From an uncultured Blautia sp. (lineage in GTDB: Bacteria > Bacillota > Clostridia > Lachnospirales > Lachnospiraceae), in NCBI GenBank assembly GCA_937900135.1, contig CALCDJ010000077.1, positions 124,001 to 188,000 on the forward strand: a stretch of DNA of 64,000 nucleotides, in the 5' to 3' direction. This document shows positions 48,398 to 56,939 of the stretch, in pieces. Under the pieces are notes generated by a model. That model was not told the origin of the DNA. It searched no databases and saw nothing but the letters and a program-made list of their open reading frames with translations. The number at the start of each line of letters is the position of its first letter. Position 1 is the first letter of the stretch. The translations under genes were made by a program, and so were the position numbers.

Positions 48398-49554
48398 AGA
48401 TATTCCTCTTTCTTATCAATCTCTTTTTTCTGAAGTTCTTTGTTATAGGCGCTGCTCTGCAGTCCCACGTTCATAACCAGTCCCATACCGATGAAAAGAC
48501 TCACCAGAGAACTAAGTCCATAGCTGACAAAGGGAAGGGGAGTTCCCGTATTCGGTGCAATTCCCGTGGCCACACAGATGTTGATGAAACTTTGAAGGGC
48601 TACCACGCTCCCGACTCCACAGCAGATGATCTTACCTGCCATATCCTTGGCTCGCAGACTCATGCGGATGCATTCCAGAGAAATGGCCAAAAGCAAAAGG
48701 ACAATTGTTGAACATCCAATGAATCCAAACTCCTCTCCTGCTACGGCGAAGATGAAGTCTGTCTGGTTTTCTGCCACGAAATTTCCATCGTTGACAGAAG
48801 TGACATTTTCGTTGGGAGAAAGACGTTTTCCCATGAGTTCACCGGAGGCAATGGCGGTTTTGGAGTTGTTCTGCTGTTCAATATCATCGGAGTACTCTTC
48901 ATTTTCTGGATAAAGGAAAGACATAATACGGTCTCGCTGGTATCCCTTGATAAGTTTCTGATCCGGCTGGACCACAATGGACATAAAAATAATAAGAAGG
49001 GGAACGGCAATTAAAATGGCGCACCCAATAATCTTATAGCTTAAACCGGCCACATAGATCAGGATACAGAATACAATGGTAACGGTAATGGTGTTTTTCA
49101 TGTCCGGCTGCTCAAGGATCAGTCCCAGAGGGATGGCCAGAAGAATGGCGGCCTGAACCAGAGTCCGAAAGGTATTAAGATTGTCCTCATGATCCATGAA
49201 AAATTTGGCAAAAAACAAAATGATCAGGATCTTGGACAGCTCAGTGGGCTGAAAACGGATAAAACCCAGATCGATCCAGCGGGCGGCGCCATTGGCGCTG
49301 TCACCGAAGATTCGTACGGTCAGAAGCATAAAAATGTTAAAACCATACATAAGCCACTGGAAATTTAAGATCCAGGAGTAATCCATCAGGGAGAGGATCA
49401 ACATGATCACTGCGCCCAGTATTACGCCGAACAGCTGCTTGGTCTGAAGATCTTCTCTGGCGGTTCCCACCAGCAAAACACCGATGGCGCTGATCGCCAG
49501 AAGAAAGACCACCAGTCTGAAGTTATAAAATCGTAGTTTATATTGTTTTATCAT
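48394..49554 (-). CDS. rodA: RodA-type SEDS peptidoglycan polymerase
   Basis: A 386-residue FtsW/RodA/SpoVE-family glycosyltransferase with about ten membrane segments. QPDMKNTITVTIVF, FVAENQTDFIFAVAGEEFGF and GTPLPFVSYGLSSLVS are signature segments. Context in the mre/PBP2/min operon supports RodA over FtsW or SpoVE. ATG 49554 is chosen; the longer frame adds 50 Cys/His/Pro-rich residues that overlap minE and look non-coding. It follows minE by 16 bases. Confidence 0.92.
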   Translation of the reverse strand: MIKQYKLRFYNFRLVVFLLAISAIGVLLVGTAREDLQTKQLFGVILGAVIMLILSLMDYSWILNFQWLMYGFNIFMLLTVRIFGDSANGAARWIDLGFIRFQPTELSKILIILFFAKFFMDHEDNLNTFRTLVQAAILLAIPLGLILEQPDMKNTITVTIVFCILIYVAGLSYKIIGCAILIAVPLLIIFMSIVVQPDQKLIKGYQRDRIMSFLYPENEEYSDDIEQQNNSKTAIASGELMGKRLSPNENVTSVNDGNFVAENQTDFIFAVAGEEFGFIGCSTIVLLLLAISLECIRMSLRAKDMAGKIICCGVGSVVALQSFINICVATGIAPNTGTPLPFVSYGLSSLVSLFIGMGLVMNVGLQSSAYNKELQKKEIDKKEEYL

Positions 49555-49570
49555 ATGGTATCGTTCCTTT

Positions 49571-49861
49571 TTATGGCAGCAGAGGGCCTTTTTTGGGGGC
49601 CGGTGCTGTCTGTGCGGTTTCTCTTTGTTTGGGCAGAATGGGAATTTCTGCATGGAGCACAGGAGGCTCCTGGGAAATCTGAATGGTAACCTTTGCCTCT
49701 TCAATGGGCATATACTTTTTCAGGGTATGTATCAGATCATTTCTAAGCATGTTCATCATTGGCAAAGAGCAGTCCATGCGTTCCGAAAGCAGGAGAAGCT
49801 TCATACGTTCCTTGGCATAGCCGGCGGAACGCATGGAATCCTGTATGGTGCTTTTTTTCAT
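49571..49861 (-). CDS. minE: Cell division topological specificity factor MinE
   Basis: A 96-residue MinE. ERMKLLLLSERMDCSLPMMNMLRNDLIHTLKKYMPIEEAKV matches the MinD-binding helix and dimerisation region (cut here for length: MNMLRNDLIHTLKKYM). The family drives MinD off the membrane and sets up oscillation. Its presence implies an oscillating, Gram-negative-like Min system rather than a DivIVA-based one. Lies 21 bases after minD. Confidence 0.93.
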   Translation of the reverse strand: MKKSTIQDSMRSAGYAKERMKLLLLSERMDCSLPMMNMLRNDLIHTLKKYMPIEEAKVTIQISQEPPVLHAEIPILPKQRETAQTAPAPKKGPLLP

Positions 49862-49882
49862 AAAACAACCCTCCCCCGGCTT

Positions 49883-50671
49883 TTATTTTTTAAAAATACT
49901 TCCCAGACGTTGAAACATCCCTTTTTTGTGGCGCAGCTGAGGAAAGGGAATTTCCTCTCCCAGAAGGCGCTTACAGATTGCAAGATACTCTTCTTCTGCC
50001 TGAGAATTTTTTCCGGAAAGGGGTTCTCCCTGGTTGGTGGAAACCACAATCTGCTCATCGTCCGGCAGTGTTCCAATGAGATCCACCGCCAGGATTTCAA
50101 TTACGTCATCTACGGACATCATATCTCCCCGGGCAATCATGTCCGGACGGAGACGGTTGATGATCAGCTGGATATTGCGGATCTCATTGGCTTCCAGAAG
50201 ACCAATGATACGGTCCGCATCCCGAATGGCAGATACCTCCGGCGTGGTGACCACCAAAGCCCGGTCGGCACCGGCAATGGCATTTTTGAACCCCTGTTCG
50301 ATACCTGCGGGACAGTCCAGAAGCACATAGTCGAATTCTTCCCGGAGATCATCGGTCAGCTTGATCATCTGTTCCGGAGAAACGGCAGATTTATCCTTGG
50401 TCTGCGCTGAGGGAAGAAGGTATAATTCTGGATGGCGCTTGTCCCGGATCAGAGCCTGGCGAAGGCGGCAGCTTCCGCTGATCACATCCACCAGATTATA
50501 AACGATACGGTTTTCCAGTCCAAGGACCACATCCAGGTTCCGAAGACCGATATCGGTATCCACCACGACCACCTTTTTGCCCAGCATGGCAAGGCCGGTT
50601 CCAATATTTGCCACTGTGGTGGTTTTTCCCACACCGCCTTTTCCGGATGTGATAACAATGACTTCACTCAT
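49883..50671 (-). CDS. minD: Septum site-determining ATPase MinD
   Basis: A 262-residue ParA/MinD ATPase. Deviant Walker A GKGGVGKTTTVANIG at the N-terminus, switch residues VLDCPAG-type (YVLLDCPAGIEQG), and a C-terminal amphipathic helix (GMFQRLGSIFKK) for membrane binding. TAGGAGG precedes the ATG. The neighbouring minC gene is missing; only 57 bases separate minD from the PBP2 gene upstream. Confidence 0.96.
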   Translation of the reverse strand: MSEVIVITSGKGGVGKTTTVANIGTGLAMLGKKVVVVDTDIGLRNLDVVLGLENRIVYNLVDVISGSCRLRQALIRDKRHPELYLLPSAQTKDKSAVSPEQMIKLTDDLREEFDYVLLDCPAGIEQGFKNAIAGADRALVVTTPEVSAIRDADRIIGLLEANEIRNIQLIINRLRPDMIARGDMMSVDDVIEILAVDLIGTLPDDEQIVVSTNQGEPLSGKNSQAEEEYLAICKRLLGEEIPFPQLRHKKGMFQRLGSIFKK

Positions 50672-50728
50672 AGTTCCTGTTTCCTCCTAAAAAATGTTTC
50701 CATGCTTCTGGTATTCTCTGTAGTTCTT

Positions 50729-53626
50729 TTAGTCGTTTGACGTGTTGCTGACATCGCTGGATGCCATGCCTGTCAAAATAGACGATTCATCTGCTAAATC
50801 AAAAATGTATTTAAAAATATCATTGGCTGCCAGACATGCATTACCGGATGAATATCCGTTGGCAATACGGACAGCGATTGCATACTGCGGCTCAGAAGCC
50901 GGGGCATAGCCAATAAACAGACCATGATCCGGGTGGTAGGAATCCACCTGCGCAGTACCGGTTTTTCCGGCAACGTCCATACCAAGACCGTCAAACTGGT
51001 TATGGGTCTGTACCACACGATACATACCGTCATGAATGTCAGCCCAGGTATTTTCTGAGGTTTCCATCACGTTGCGGATTTCCGGTTCATAGTCCTTGAT
51101 TACAGTTCCCTTGGAATCTGTTACCTGATCCAGAAGGGTCAGATCATAAACCGTTCCGGAGTTGGCAAGGGCTGTGGCATAACGGGCCAGCTGACTGGTG
51201 GTATACAGATGTGTACCCTGTCCCATGTAAGAACGGGCAGCATCAAAATCAGATACCTTTGGAGATGCCTCTGAAATTTCGATTCCGGTTTTTTCATCCA
51301 GGCCAATCTCATGGGCATACTGCTGCATTACCTGAAGACTCTGGTCGTCTGAGAATTCTCCGTCATCTTTTTTCCCCAACTGGAAACCGATCATATTGAA
51401 GAAGGTGTTGCAGGACTGTTCAATGGCTCCGCGGATTTCCAGAGAACCGTGACCGCTGTGATTCCAGCAGTTGATGGGCGGCTGCACCAGATCAAAGCTT
51501 CCGGTACAGTCAATGTAGGTGCCGTCCTCGATTACGCCGGTTCCCATACCAATGATGGCAGAAAGGATCTTCAGGGTGGAACCTGGTGCGGTTTTCTGCT
51601 GGGTCGCCTTATTGAAGAAGGGACTGGACAGGTCTGTGGACAGTTTCGCGTAGTAGTCTGTATCCATATTGTTGGTCAGACGATTGTTGTCGTATCCGGG
51701 ATAGGATACGCAGGCGAGCACTTCTCCCGTGTGAACATCGGTGACCACTGCGGAAGCAGAACAAGGCATCAGAGCCAGCTGCGCCGGTTCAATCTCCAGG
51801 GTGGAAATCTTGTTGATCATAAAATCATAGGCACCCATGGCGCCGGAGGCAAGAGCCTCGTACATGCCATCTTCTTTGGATAAAACACCCTGATCATACA
51901 GAACCAGACAAAGCTCCTGTCCGGAGATGGTATCTTCCAGAAGCATATATTTATACAGCAGCTTGGAGAAGTTGTTGTCTGTCTTAAGATAATCAATGAT
52001 GTAAGTGGTCAGCGCCTGATAGACTTCGCTGGAATCCAGATATTCTCCCTCCGGGGAGGTTTTGGAAATATCGATCCAGTTTTGGCTTGCCGCATAGTTC
52101 AGATACTCCTTCAGGCTGATGCTTCCTTCCTTGTTCCACGCTCTGTAGGTGGAATCTGCAGTATCAATGGCATCTTTGGAGATGATCCCCAGCGTATTGG
52201 TGAGAAGATCGTCACAGATATAGGAAAGGTACTCCTGAATCTGTTTGGATTCCTGGGAATACGGCAGAGGATTGTCACCGGTAAGCCTGTCTCCTATTGT
52301 ATCAAAAACCTGCTGCTGCTTTTGTTGAAATTTGGCATATATATTTTTTTCTGTTTCCGAAGCGTCTTCTTCCTTGAAATGTCGGATATCAATGACGCTG
52401 TTGGCAACCAGAGCATTGTAAACATCATAAATGGGAATCTGGATTTGTCCCGCATCGGAGATGGATTCATAATCAAATTCCTTGGCAGAGATGATCTTAT
52501 TGATCAGAATACCGGCAACTCTTTGTTTGAGAATCTGGTAAATAGCGCTCTGCCACTGGGGGTCAATGGTAAGATATACATCATTTCCCGCCACAGGCGT
52601 TACCCTGGTCTTATCATCAATCTTGAGAACCTTTCCCAGGTTATCCACGGATACGGTTTCCTTTCCATCGGTTCCCTGGAGCCACAGTTCCATATATTGT
52701 TCAATTCCCGCCTTGCCTACAACGGCATCGTTGGCGTAATTGGGATTTTCTTTTCTCAGATCTTCCAGTTCCTCAGAGGAGGCCTTTCCTGTGTAGCCAA
52801 GGATAGGAGCCATACTCTCGTCATCAATGTATTGACGGATGGAGTCTTCCACCACATCGATGCCCTGAAGAGAGGACTGGTTTTCCATAATGGAAGCTAC
52901 GGATTCTTCACTGACATTGGTGGCAATGGTTACTGCCATATATTTCTTGAAGCTGTTGGTATTTAAAAGATACCGGATAATGGAAATATCCAGAATTTCC
53001 TGTTTGGTAAGCTCACTGGGAAGGGAATGACTGGCAAGCTCTTCCGGCGTGTAGGCGTTTTCTCCAGTGAGAACCACGGAAAATCCCTTTTCACCGCTTA
53101 AAAACGCTACCATTTCTTCTGCAGTGGCATTTTTTTCTTCTTTTTTCAGATCATCAATCAGAGGATGACCGTAAACATCAGCCCGGAAACGGTTCAGGGT
53201 AAAGCCCTCATCCACATCAAATGCATAAGAATCGTTTTCGTCCACAAAAATATGGAAGTCATGGGACAGCTGATCTCCGTTCTTTTTCAGAATCTGGAGT
53301 ACCTGATAGGCAATTCCGTTCAGAGTGAGGTTCTTCTCCCGGGTGGAATTGTAGGTTCCATTGTCCTCAAAGTTCAGGGAATAAGAAAGAACATTGGAGG
53401 CAATCAGCTCTCCGTTCCGGCCAAAAATATTACCTCTTGTACTTTTTAAGGTACGGGTTTTGGTGGTTCTTGTCTGAAACTTATCGATATAGTCCTCCCC
53501 CTGAATGATCTGAAGATCAAAAAGCTGACGGATCAGGATAAAGGACATGAAAAGAAAGACAAGAGCAAGAACCGTAGTTCGTTTCAGTCTGATTTTTTTT
53601 AGCAGTTTTTTTATTTTAGTACCCAA
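50729..53626 (-). CDS. mrdA: Class B penicillin-binding protein 2 (MrdA-like)
   Basis: A 965-residue elongasome transpeptidase. There is one N-terminal membrane segment (about 13-33). The pedestal is followed by the transpeptidase domain, with SxxK in TAPGSTLKILSA, SxN in EQSCNTFFN and KTG in VAGKTGTAQVD. At 965 residues it is clearly longer than typical PBP2 (about 600-700), with an extra domain of about 250 residues between the pedestal and the catalytic motifs (around residues 355-640). The start is TTG 53626, inside the mreD 3' end. Located between mreD and minD. Confidence 0.94.
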   Translation of the reverse strand: MGTKIKKLLKKIRLKRTTVLALVFLFMSFILIRQLFDLQIIQGEDYIDKFQTRTTKTRTLKSTRGNIFGRNGELIASNVLSYSLNFEDNGTYNSTREKNLTLNGIAYQVLQILKKNGDQLSHDFHIFVDENDSYAFDVDEGFTLNRFRADVYGHPLIDDLKKEEKNATAEEMVAFLSGEKGFSVVLTGENAYTPEELASHSLPSELTKQEILDISIIRYLLNTNSFKKYMAVTIATNVSEESVASIMENQSSLQGIDVVEDSIRQYIDDESMAPILGYTGKASSEELEDLRKENPNYANDAVVGKAGIEQYMELWLQGTDGKETVSVDNLGKVLKIDDKTRVTPVAGNDVYLTIDPQWQSAIYQILKQRVAGILINKIISAKEFDYESISDAGQIQIPIYDVYNALVANSVIDIRHFKEEDASETEKNIYAKFQQKQQQVFDTIGDRLTGDNPLPYSQESKQIQEYLSYICDDLLTNTLGIISKDAIDTADSTYRAWNKEGSISLKEYLNYAASQNWIDISKTSPEGEYLDSSEVYQALTTYIIDYLKTDNNFSKLLYKYMLLEDTISGQELCLVLYDQGVLSKEDGMYEALASGAMGAYDFMINKISTLEIEPAQLALMPCSASAVVTDVHTGEVLACVSYPGYDNNRLTNNMDTDYYAKLSTDLSSPFFNKATQQKTAPGSTLKILSAIIGMGTGVIEDGTYIDCTGSFDLVQPPINCWNHSGHGSLEIRGAIEQSCNTFFNMIGFQLGKKDDGEFSDDQSLQVMQQYAHEIGLDEKTGIEISEASPKVSDFDAARSYMGQGTHLYTTSQLARYATALANSGTVYDLTLLDQVTDSKGTVIKDYEPEIRNVMETSENTWADIHDGMYRVVQTHNQFDGLGMDVAGKTGTAQVDSYHPDHGLFIGYAPASEPQYAIAVRIANGYSSGNACLAANDIFKYIFDLADESSILTGMASSDVSNTSND

Positions 53627-54138
53627 ATAGACTCACTTTCTTTCCTGGTGGTATTTAAAAAATGGTAATTGATAAAGTAAAATACCCGATATACGATCAG
53701 GGTCAGAAATACGGTGTAAAACATTTCCGGTATGATGATCCTGGTCAGATATGTGAAAAGCCCCAGTCGTCCCCGAAGGAGAAACTGCAGCCCATAAACC
53801 GCCAGATTATAGAGGACATCCCCGCCTGCCACCAAAAGCATGGGCACCTTCACATCATCATCATAAAAATTCCTGCAGGCGTATCCGCTTAAGAAGCCTA
53901 CGTACATATAAATCAGTGCGTAAAATCCAAACAGGGAGCCGTAAAAGAAGTCAATAAGCAGACCGGAGAAAAAACCGATCCAGAGACCGCTTTTTCTGCC
54001 CCGCATCAGTCCCATGGATACACAGAGAATCAGCATGAGATTCGGTGTGATGGAGCCAATGGAAAACATATGAAGTACCGTACATTGCAGGAGAAAGCTT
54101 GCAATGATGGTAAAAAACAGCACCAGTTTACTTTTCAT
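53611..54138 (-). CDS. mreD: Rod shape-determining protein MreD
   Basis: A 175-residue integral membrane protein of the elongasome, with about five hydrophobic segments. ITPNLMLILCVSMGLMRGRK and GFFSGLLIDFFYGS are typical MreD features. It overlaps mreC by 11 bases and PBP2 by 16. Family is weakly conserved; context makes it secure. Confidence 0.92.
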   Translation of the reverse strand: MKSKLVLFFTIIASFLLQCTVLHMFSIGSITPNLMLILCVSMGLMRGRKSGLWIGFFSGLLIDFFYGSLFGFYALIYMYVGFLSGYACRNFYDDDVKVPMLLVAGGDVLYNLAVYGLQFLLRGRLGLFTYLTRIIIPEMFYTVFLTLIVYRVFYFINYHFLNTTRKESESIWVLK

Positions 54139-55054
54139 TGGCAGTCTCCTCTCCTGTTTCCGCGGCAGCCTGGGATGTGCTTTCCCCGTCTAGAAGATCC
54201 TGTTTATTTGCTGTAATTACAAAAACATCCTTTAAGTGAAGGAAATCCACAGGTGTAACCAGAGTTCCTGTTTTTGTCAGGTTATTGGTATCCAGCTCCA
54301 CCTCGTTGACATAGCCGATCAGCAGTCCTTCCACATATTTTTCACTGATGTTGGAGGTGACCAGACGCTCTCCCACAGTTACCTTGTCGTCCTGGTCATA
54401 GAGCTGCTGAAACCGGAGCTTTCCCTCGTCAATGAGTTCCAGATCGCCGGTCACCACACAGTTGTCTGAGGTACTGACGGTCATGGCGCTGACATTACTG
54501 CTGTCGTCGATAATGGAACGTACCGTTGCCCAGGAGGGACCGACTTCTGTAACAATGCCCACCAGTCCCTTGCCGGCAATGACATTGTTGTCCACACGGA
54601 TTCCGTCGTTGGAGCCGCGGTTGATCATAAAGGTATCGTACCAGTTTCCGGGGTCCTTGGAAATGATTCTGGCAGCTACCTTGGGATAATCGGAATACTG
54701 TTCGTCCAGTTTGTAGAGCTGCTGGAGACGGCTTAATTCTTCCTGATCCTGAAGGAGTTTGTTGTTCTGGGTGGTCAGACTGTCAATCTCCGCCTTGAGA
54801 TCTTCATTTTCTGCCAGAATGACTTCCTTGTCGCGAAAAGCGTTCCGAAGCTCTCCCAGCCAGTTCCCCATCTGACTGATGCTCTTTTCAAAGGGCACCA
54901 CCAGCATGCCGGCGGCATCCTGGAAGGGAACGTTTCCGTACCCGGAGGAAAAAGAAGCCACAATGGCGCTGATGCAGAAAAAAGTCATAATGGCAAGCAG
55001 GTGTTTGCTCTTTAAATGAATGCGAAAGTGAAATTTCTTTTTTAGATTCTTCAT
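54128..55054 (-). CDS. mreC: Rod shape-determining protein MreC
   Basis: A 308-residue protein with an N-terminal membrane segment (about 18-38), a coiled coil (70-115: ENEDLKAEIDSLTTQNNKLL) and the MreC beta domains (GLVGIVTEVGPSWATVRSII, VTGDLELIDEGKL). It links MreB to PBP2 outside the membrane. The C-terminus has an acidic tail. It follows mreB by 16 bases. Confidence 0.95.
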   Translation of the reverse strand: MKNLKKKFHFRIHLKSKHLLAIMTFFCISAIVASFSSGYGNVPFQDAAGMLVVPFEKSISQMGNWLGELRNAFRDKEVILAENEDLKAEIDSLTTQNNKLLQDQEELSRLQQLYKLDEQYSDYPKVAARIISKDPGNWYDTFMINRGSNDGIRVDNNVIAGKGLVGIVTEVGPSWATVRSIIDDSSNVSAMTVSTSDNCVVTGDLELIDEGKLRFQQLYDQDDKVTVGERLVTSNISEKYVEGLLIGYVNEVELDTNNLTKTGTLVTPVDFLHLKDVFVITANKQDLLDGESTSQAAAETGEETANEK

Positions 55055-55070
55055 TTATACACCTCAAAAA

Positions 55071-56084
55071 TTATAATTTACGCTGGGTAATGGGAAATGC
55101 CCATTTTTTCAGCTCTTTATCCCGGATAATCTTTTCCAGGCCGTTGATGGCCGAGGTTTCATATAGCTGAGACAGGTTAAAGGTAAAACCTGTGTAGCTG
55201 GCAAGATAATGGTCAAGATAAGGAAGCCGGGTGCTTCCGCCGGTAAGGTAAATGCCTTCCTTGGCAATGTGGTAGGAAATCTGAGGGGGGATTCGCTCCA
55301 GAAAACTTTTCATTTCTGCAGCAATCTCATTGACACAGTTCATGATTCCGGCATTGACCACATAGGAGGAAATGATCTCCTCCCGGGGAAGGCCGGAAAC
55401 GCTGTCAATTCCCACCACCTTACGGGCATCCTTTTTCTGGTCGTTGAGCCGTCCCATAACCAGCTTCAGCCGCTTGCCGGTACGGGTGCCGATTTGCAGG
55501 TTGTAACGCTTACGGATTTCGCTGCAGATGGCTTCGTTCATCTGGCGTCCGCCAATGGGGATCTTCCGGCTGATGATAATCCGCCCCTCGGTGATAATGG
55601 AAAATTCTGTACTCTGGGCGCCGATGTTTACCACCATACTGCCTTCCTTCTTGTCCGGATCAATACCCATGGCAATGGCATCTGCAATGGGCGCTTCCAC
55701 CATGAAAACCCGGTTCTTGCGCAGCCAGTGACCGTTGGCCACATGGTAATAGGCGCGTTTTTCGATGGCGGTCATGTCAAGAGGAACGGAGAAATAAAAG
55801 GTGGAACCAATCCCCAGGATTTTGTCGATTTTTTTCATCATACTGTAAAGAGCGATTTCCTGGAGTTCCAGATTGGCTATCATACCAAAAGCCATCGGCG
55901 AACTTACGGAAATGTCCACTGGTGTTTTTTCGAACATTTCATACGCTTCGTTGCCCACGGCGATTATCTTGTGTCCTTTTGACGCGATCATGTTTTTTTC
56001 TATGTAGCTTTTGTTTTTAAAAAACGAATAAACTTTGATGCTGCTGCTTCCAAGGTCTATTCCGTATATTTTTTCAAACAGCAT
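55071..56084 (-). CDS. mreB: MreB-family actin-like protein (divergent)
   Basis: A 337-residue actin-fold protein of the MreB group. Phosphate 1 is YGIDLGSSSIKVY and phosphate 2 MVVNIGAQSTEFSII; the adenosine region contains LTGGSTRLPYL. Both loops differ from canonical MreB (DLGTANT, DIGGGTTE), so it may be a distinct sub-branch. The position before mreC and mreD supports the cytoskeletal role. AAGGGG precedes the ATG. It follows radC by 12 bases. Confidence 0.9.
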   Translation of the reverse strand: MLFEKIYGIDLGSSSIKVYSFFKNKSYIEKNMIASKGHKIIAVGNEAYEMFEKTPVDISVSSPMAFGMIANLELQEIALYSMMKKIDKILGIGSTFYFSVPLDMTAIEKRAYYHVANGHWLRKNRVFMVEAPIADAIAMGIDPDKKEGSMVVNIGAQSTEFSIITEGRIIISRKIPIGGRQMNEAICSEIRKRYNLQIGTRTGKRLKLVMGRLNDQKKDARKVVGIDSVSGLPREEIISSYVVNAGIMNCVNEIAAEMKSFLERIPPQISYHIAKEGIYLTGGSTRLPYLDHYLASYTGFTFNLSQLYETSAINGLEKIIRDKELKKWAFPITQRKL

Positions 56085-56096
56085 AAATTTGCCCCT

Positions 56097-56807
56097 TTAT
56101 TCTGTGGTTGCTCCCAAAAGACCCTGCTCCCGAAAACTGACGTATCGGTGATCTCCAATGATGATGTGATCCAAAAGGGGAATTCCCAAAAGCATGCCGG
56201 CCTGAGACATGCGATCCGTAATGGAAAGATCTTCGGAGCTTGGGGAGGGGTCCCCGCTGGGATGGTTGTGGATCAGGATGAGACCCACCGCATGATAGCG
56301 GAGCGCTTCCATAAACACTTCTCTGGGCGTAACAAGAGCTGCTGTGGCAGTTCCTCTGGAAACAAGAACATCCCCCAGAAAATGATTTTTACTGTCCAGC
56401 ATTACGCAGAGAATCAGCTCCTGCTCTTCGTGGCGAAGCTGTTCCATATAATATTGGGCGATGGTAACCGGATTGTGAAAGGAAAGACTGGGCCTTGCAG
56501 AGGCCGCTGCGATCCGTTTGGACAGCTCTCCGATGCATTTCAGCTGGATGGCCTTCACCTTGCCGATCCCATGAATATTCGTAAGATCAGACAGTGAACA
56601 GTGAAGAATGCCAAGAAGTCCCGGATAGGGAGAATGTTCAAAAGAACTCAGCACTTCATTGGCCAAAGTCAGGGAACTGCTTCCTGCAGTTCCATTTCTT
56701 AAGATCACAGCAAGAAGCTCGCTGTCGCTTAATGCCTGTGTTCCCTCCCGAATACATTTCTCGTAAGGCCGCTGTGATTCGGGAAGCTCCTTCATGGTAT
56801 GATTCAT
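56097..56807 (-). CDS. radC: RadC-family JAB-domain protein
   Basis: A 236-residue protein of the JAB1/MPN family known as RadC. The N-terminal helix-hairpin-helix region (GLLGILHCSLSDLTNIHGIGKVKA) is followed by the JAMM metal site LILIHNHPSGDPSPSSED. The old DNA-repair assignment is not well supported in this family. ATG 56807 is preferred (AGGT upstream), with ATG 56828 or 56795 possible. It begins the operon with mreB, as in many Gram-positives. Confidence 0.92.
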   Translation of the reverse strand: MNHTMKELPESQRPYEKCIREGTQALSDSELLAVILRNGTAGSSSLTLANEVLSSFEHSPYPGLLGILHCSLSDLTNIHGIGKVKAIQLKCIGELSKRIAAASARPSLSFHNPVTIAQYYMEQLRHEEQELILCVMLDSKNHFLGDVLVSRGTATAALVTPREVFMEALRYHAVGLILIHNHPSGDPSPSSEDLSITDRMSQAGMLLGIPLLDHIIIGDHRYVSFREQGLLGATTE

Positions 56808-56903
56808 ATGAGGTACCTGTCGCTTCATGGATGGCTTCAGGCAAATTGGTCTTTTTATGTGAATGCTCCGGAAGGTCTCTTCCGAAGGCTCTGGAACGCT
56901 TTT

Positions 56904-56932
56904 ATCTTATCATAATTCAGGAGGGATGTACA
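56904..56932 (-). promoter_or_regulatory. Possible promoter of the radC-mre operon
   Basis: On the minus strand: TGTACA (56932-56927), 17 bases, TAAGAT (56909-56904). The -35 sits in the loop of a hairpin (AGGAGGGA/TCCCTCCT, 56919-56941) that overlaps the stop codon of the upstream flavoprotein gene. Confidence 0.5.
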
Positions 56933-56939
56933 CTCCCTC

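Noticed and set aside
49555..49704. 50-residue N-terminal extension of rodA
   Set aside because: Rich in Cys, His and Pro, overlaps minE, and the inner ATG has its own site and gives the normal family N-terminus.
55209..55982. 257-residue plus-strand frame across mreB
   Set aside because: Antisense to mreB within a contiguous operon.
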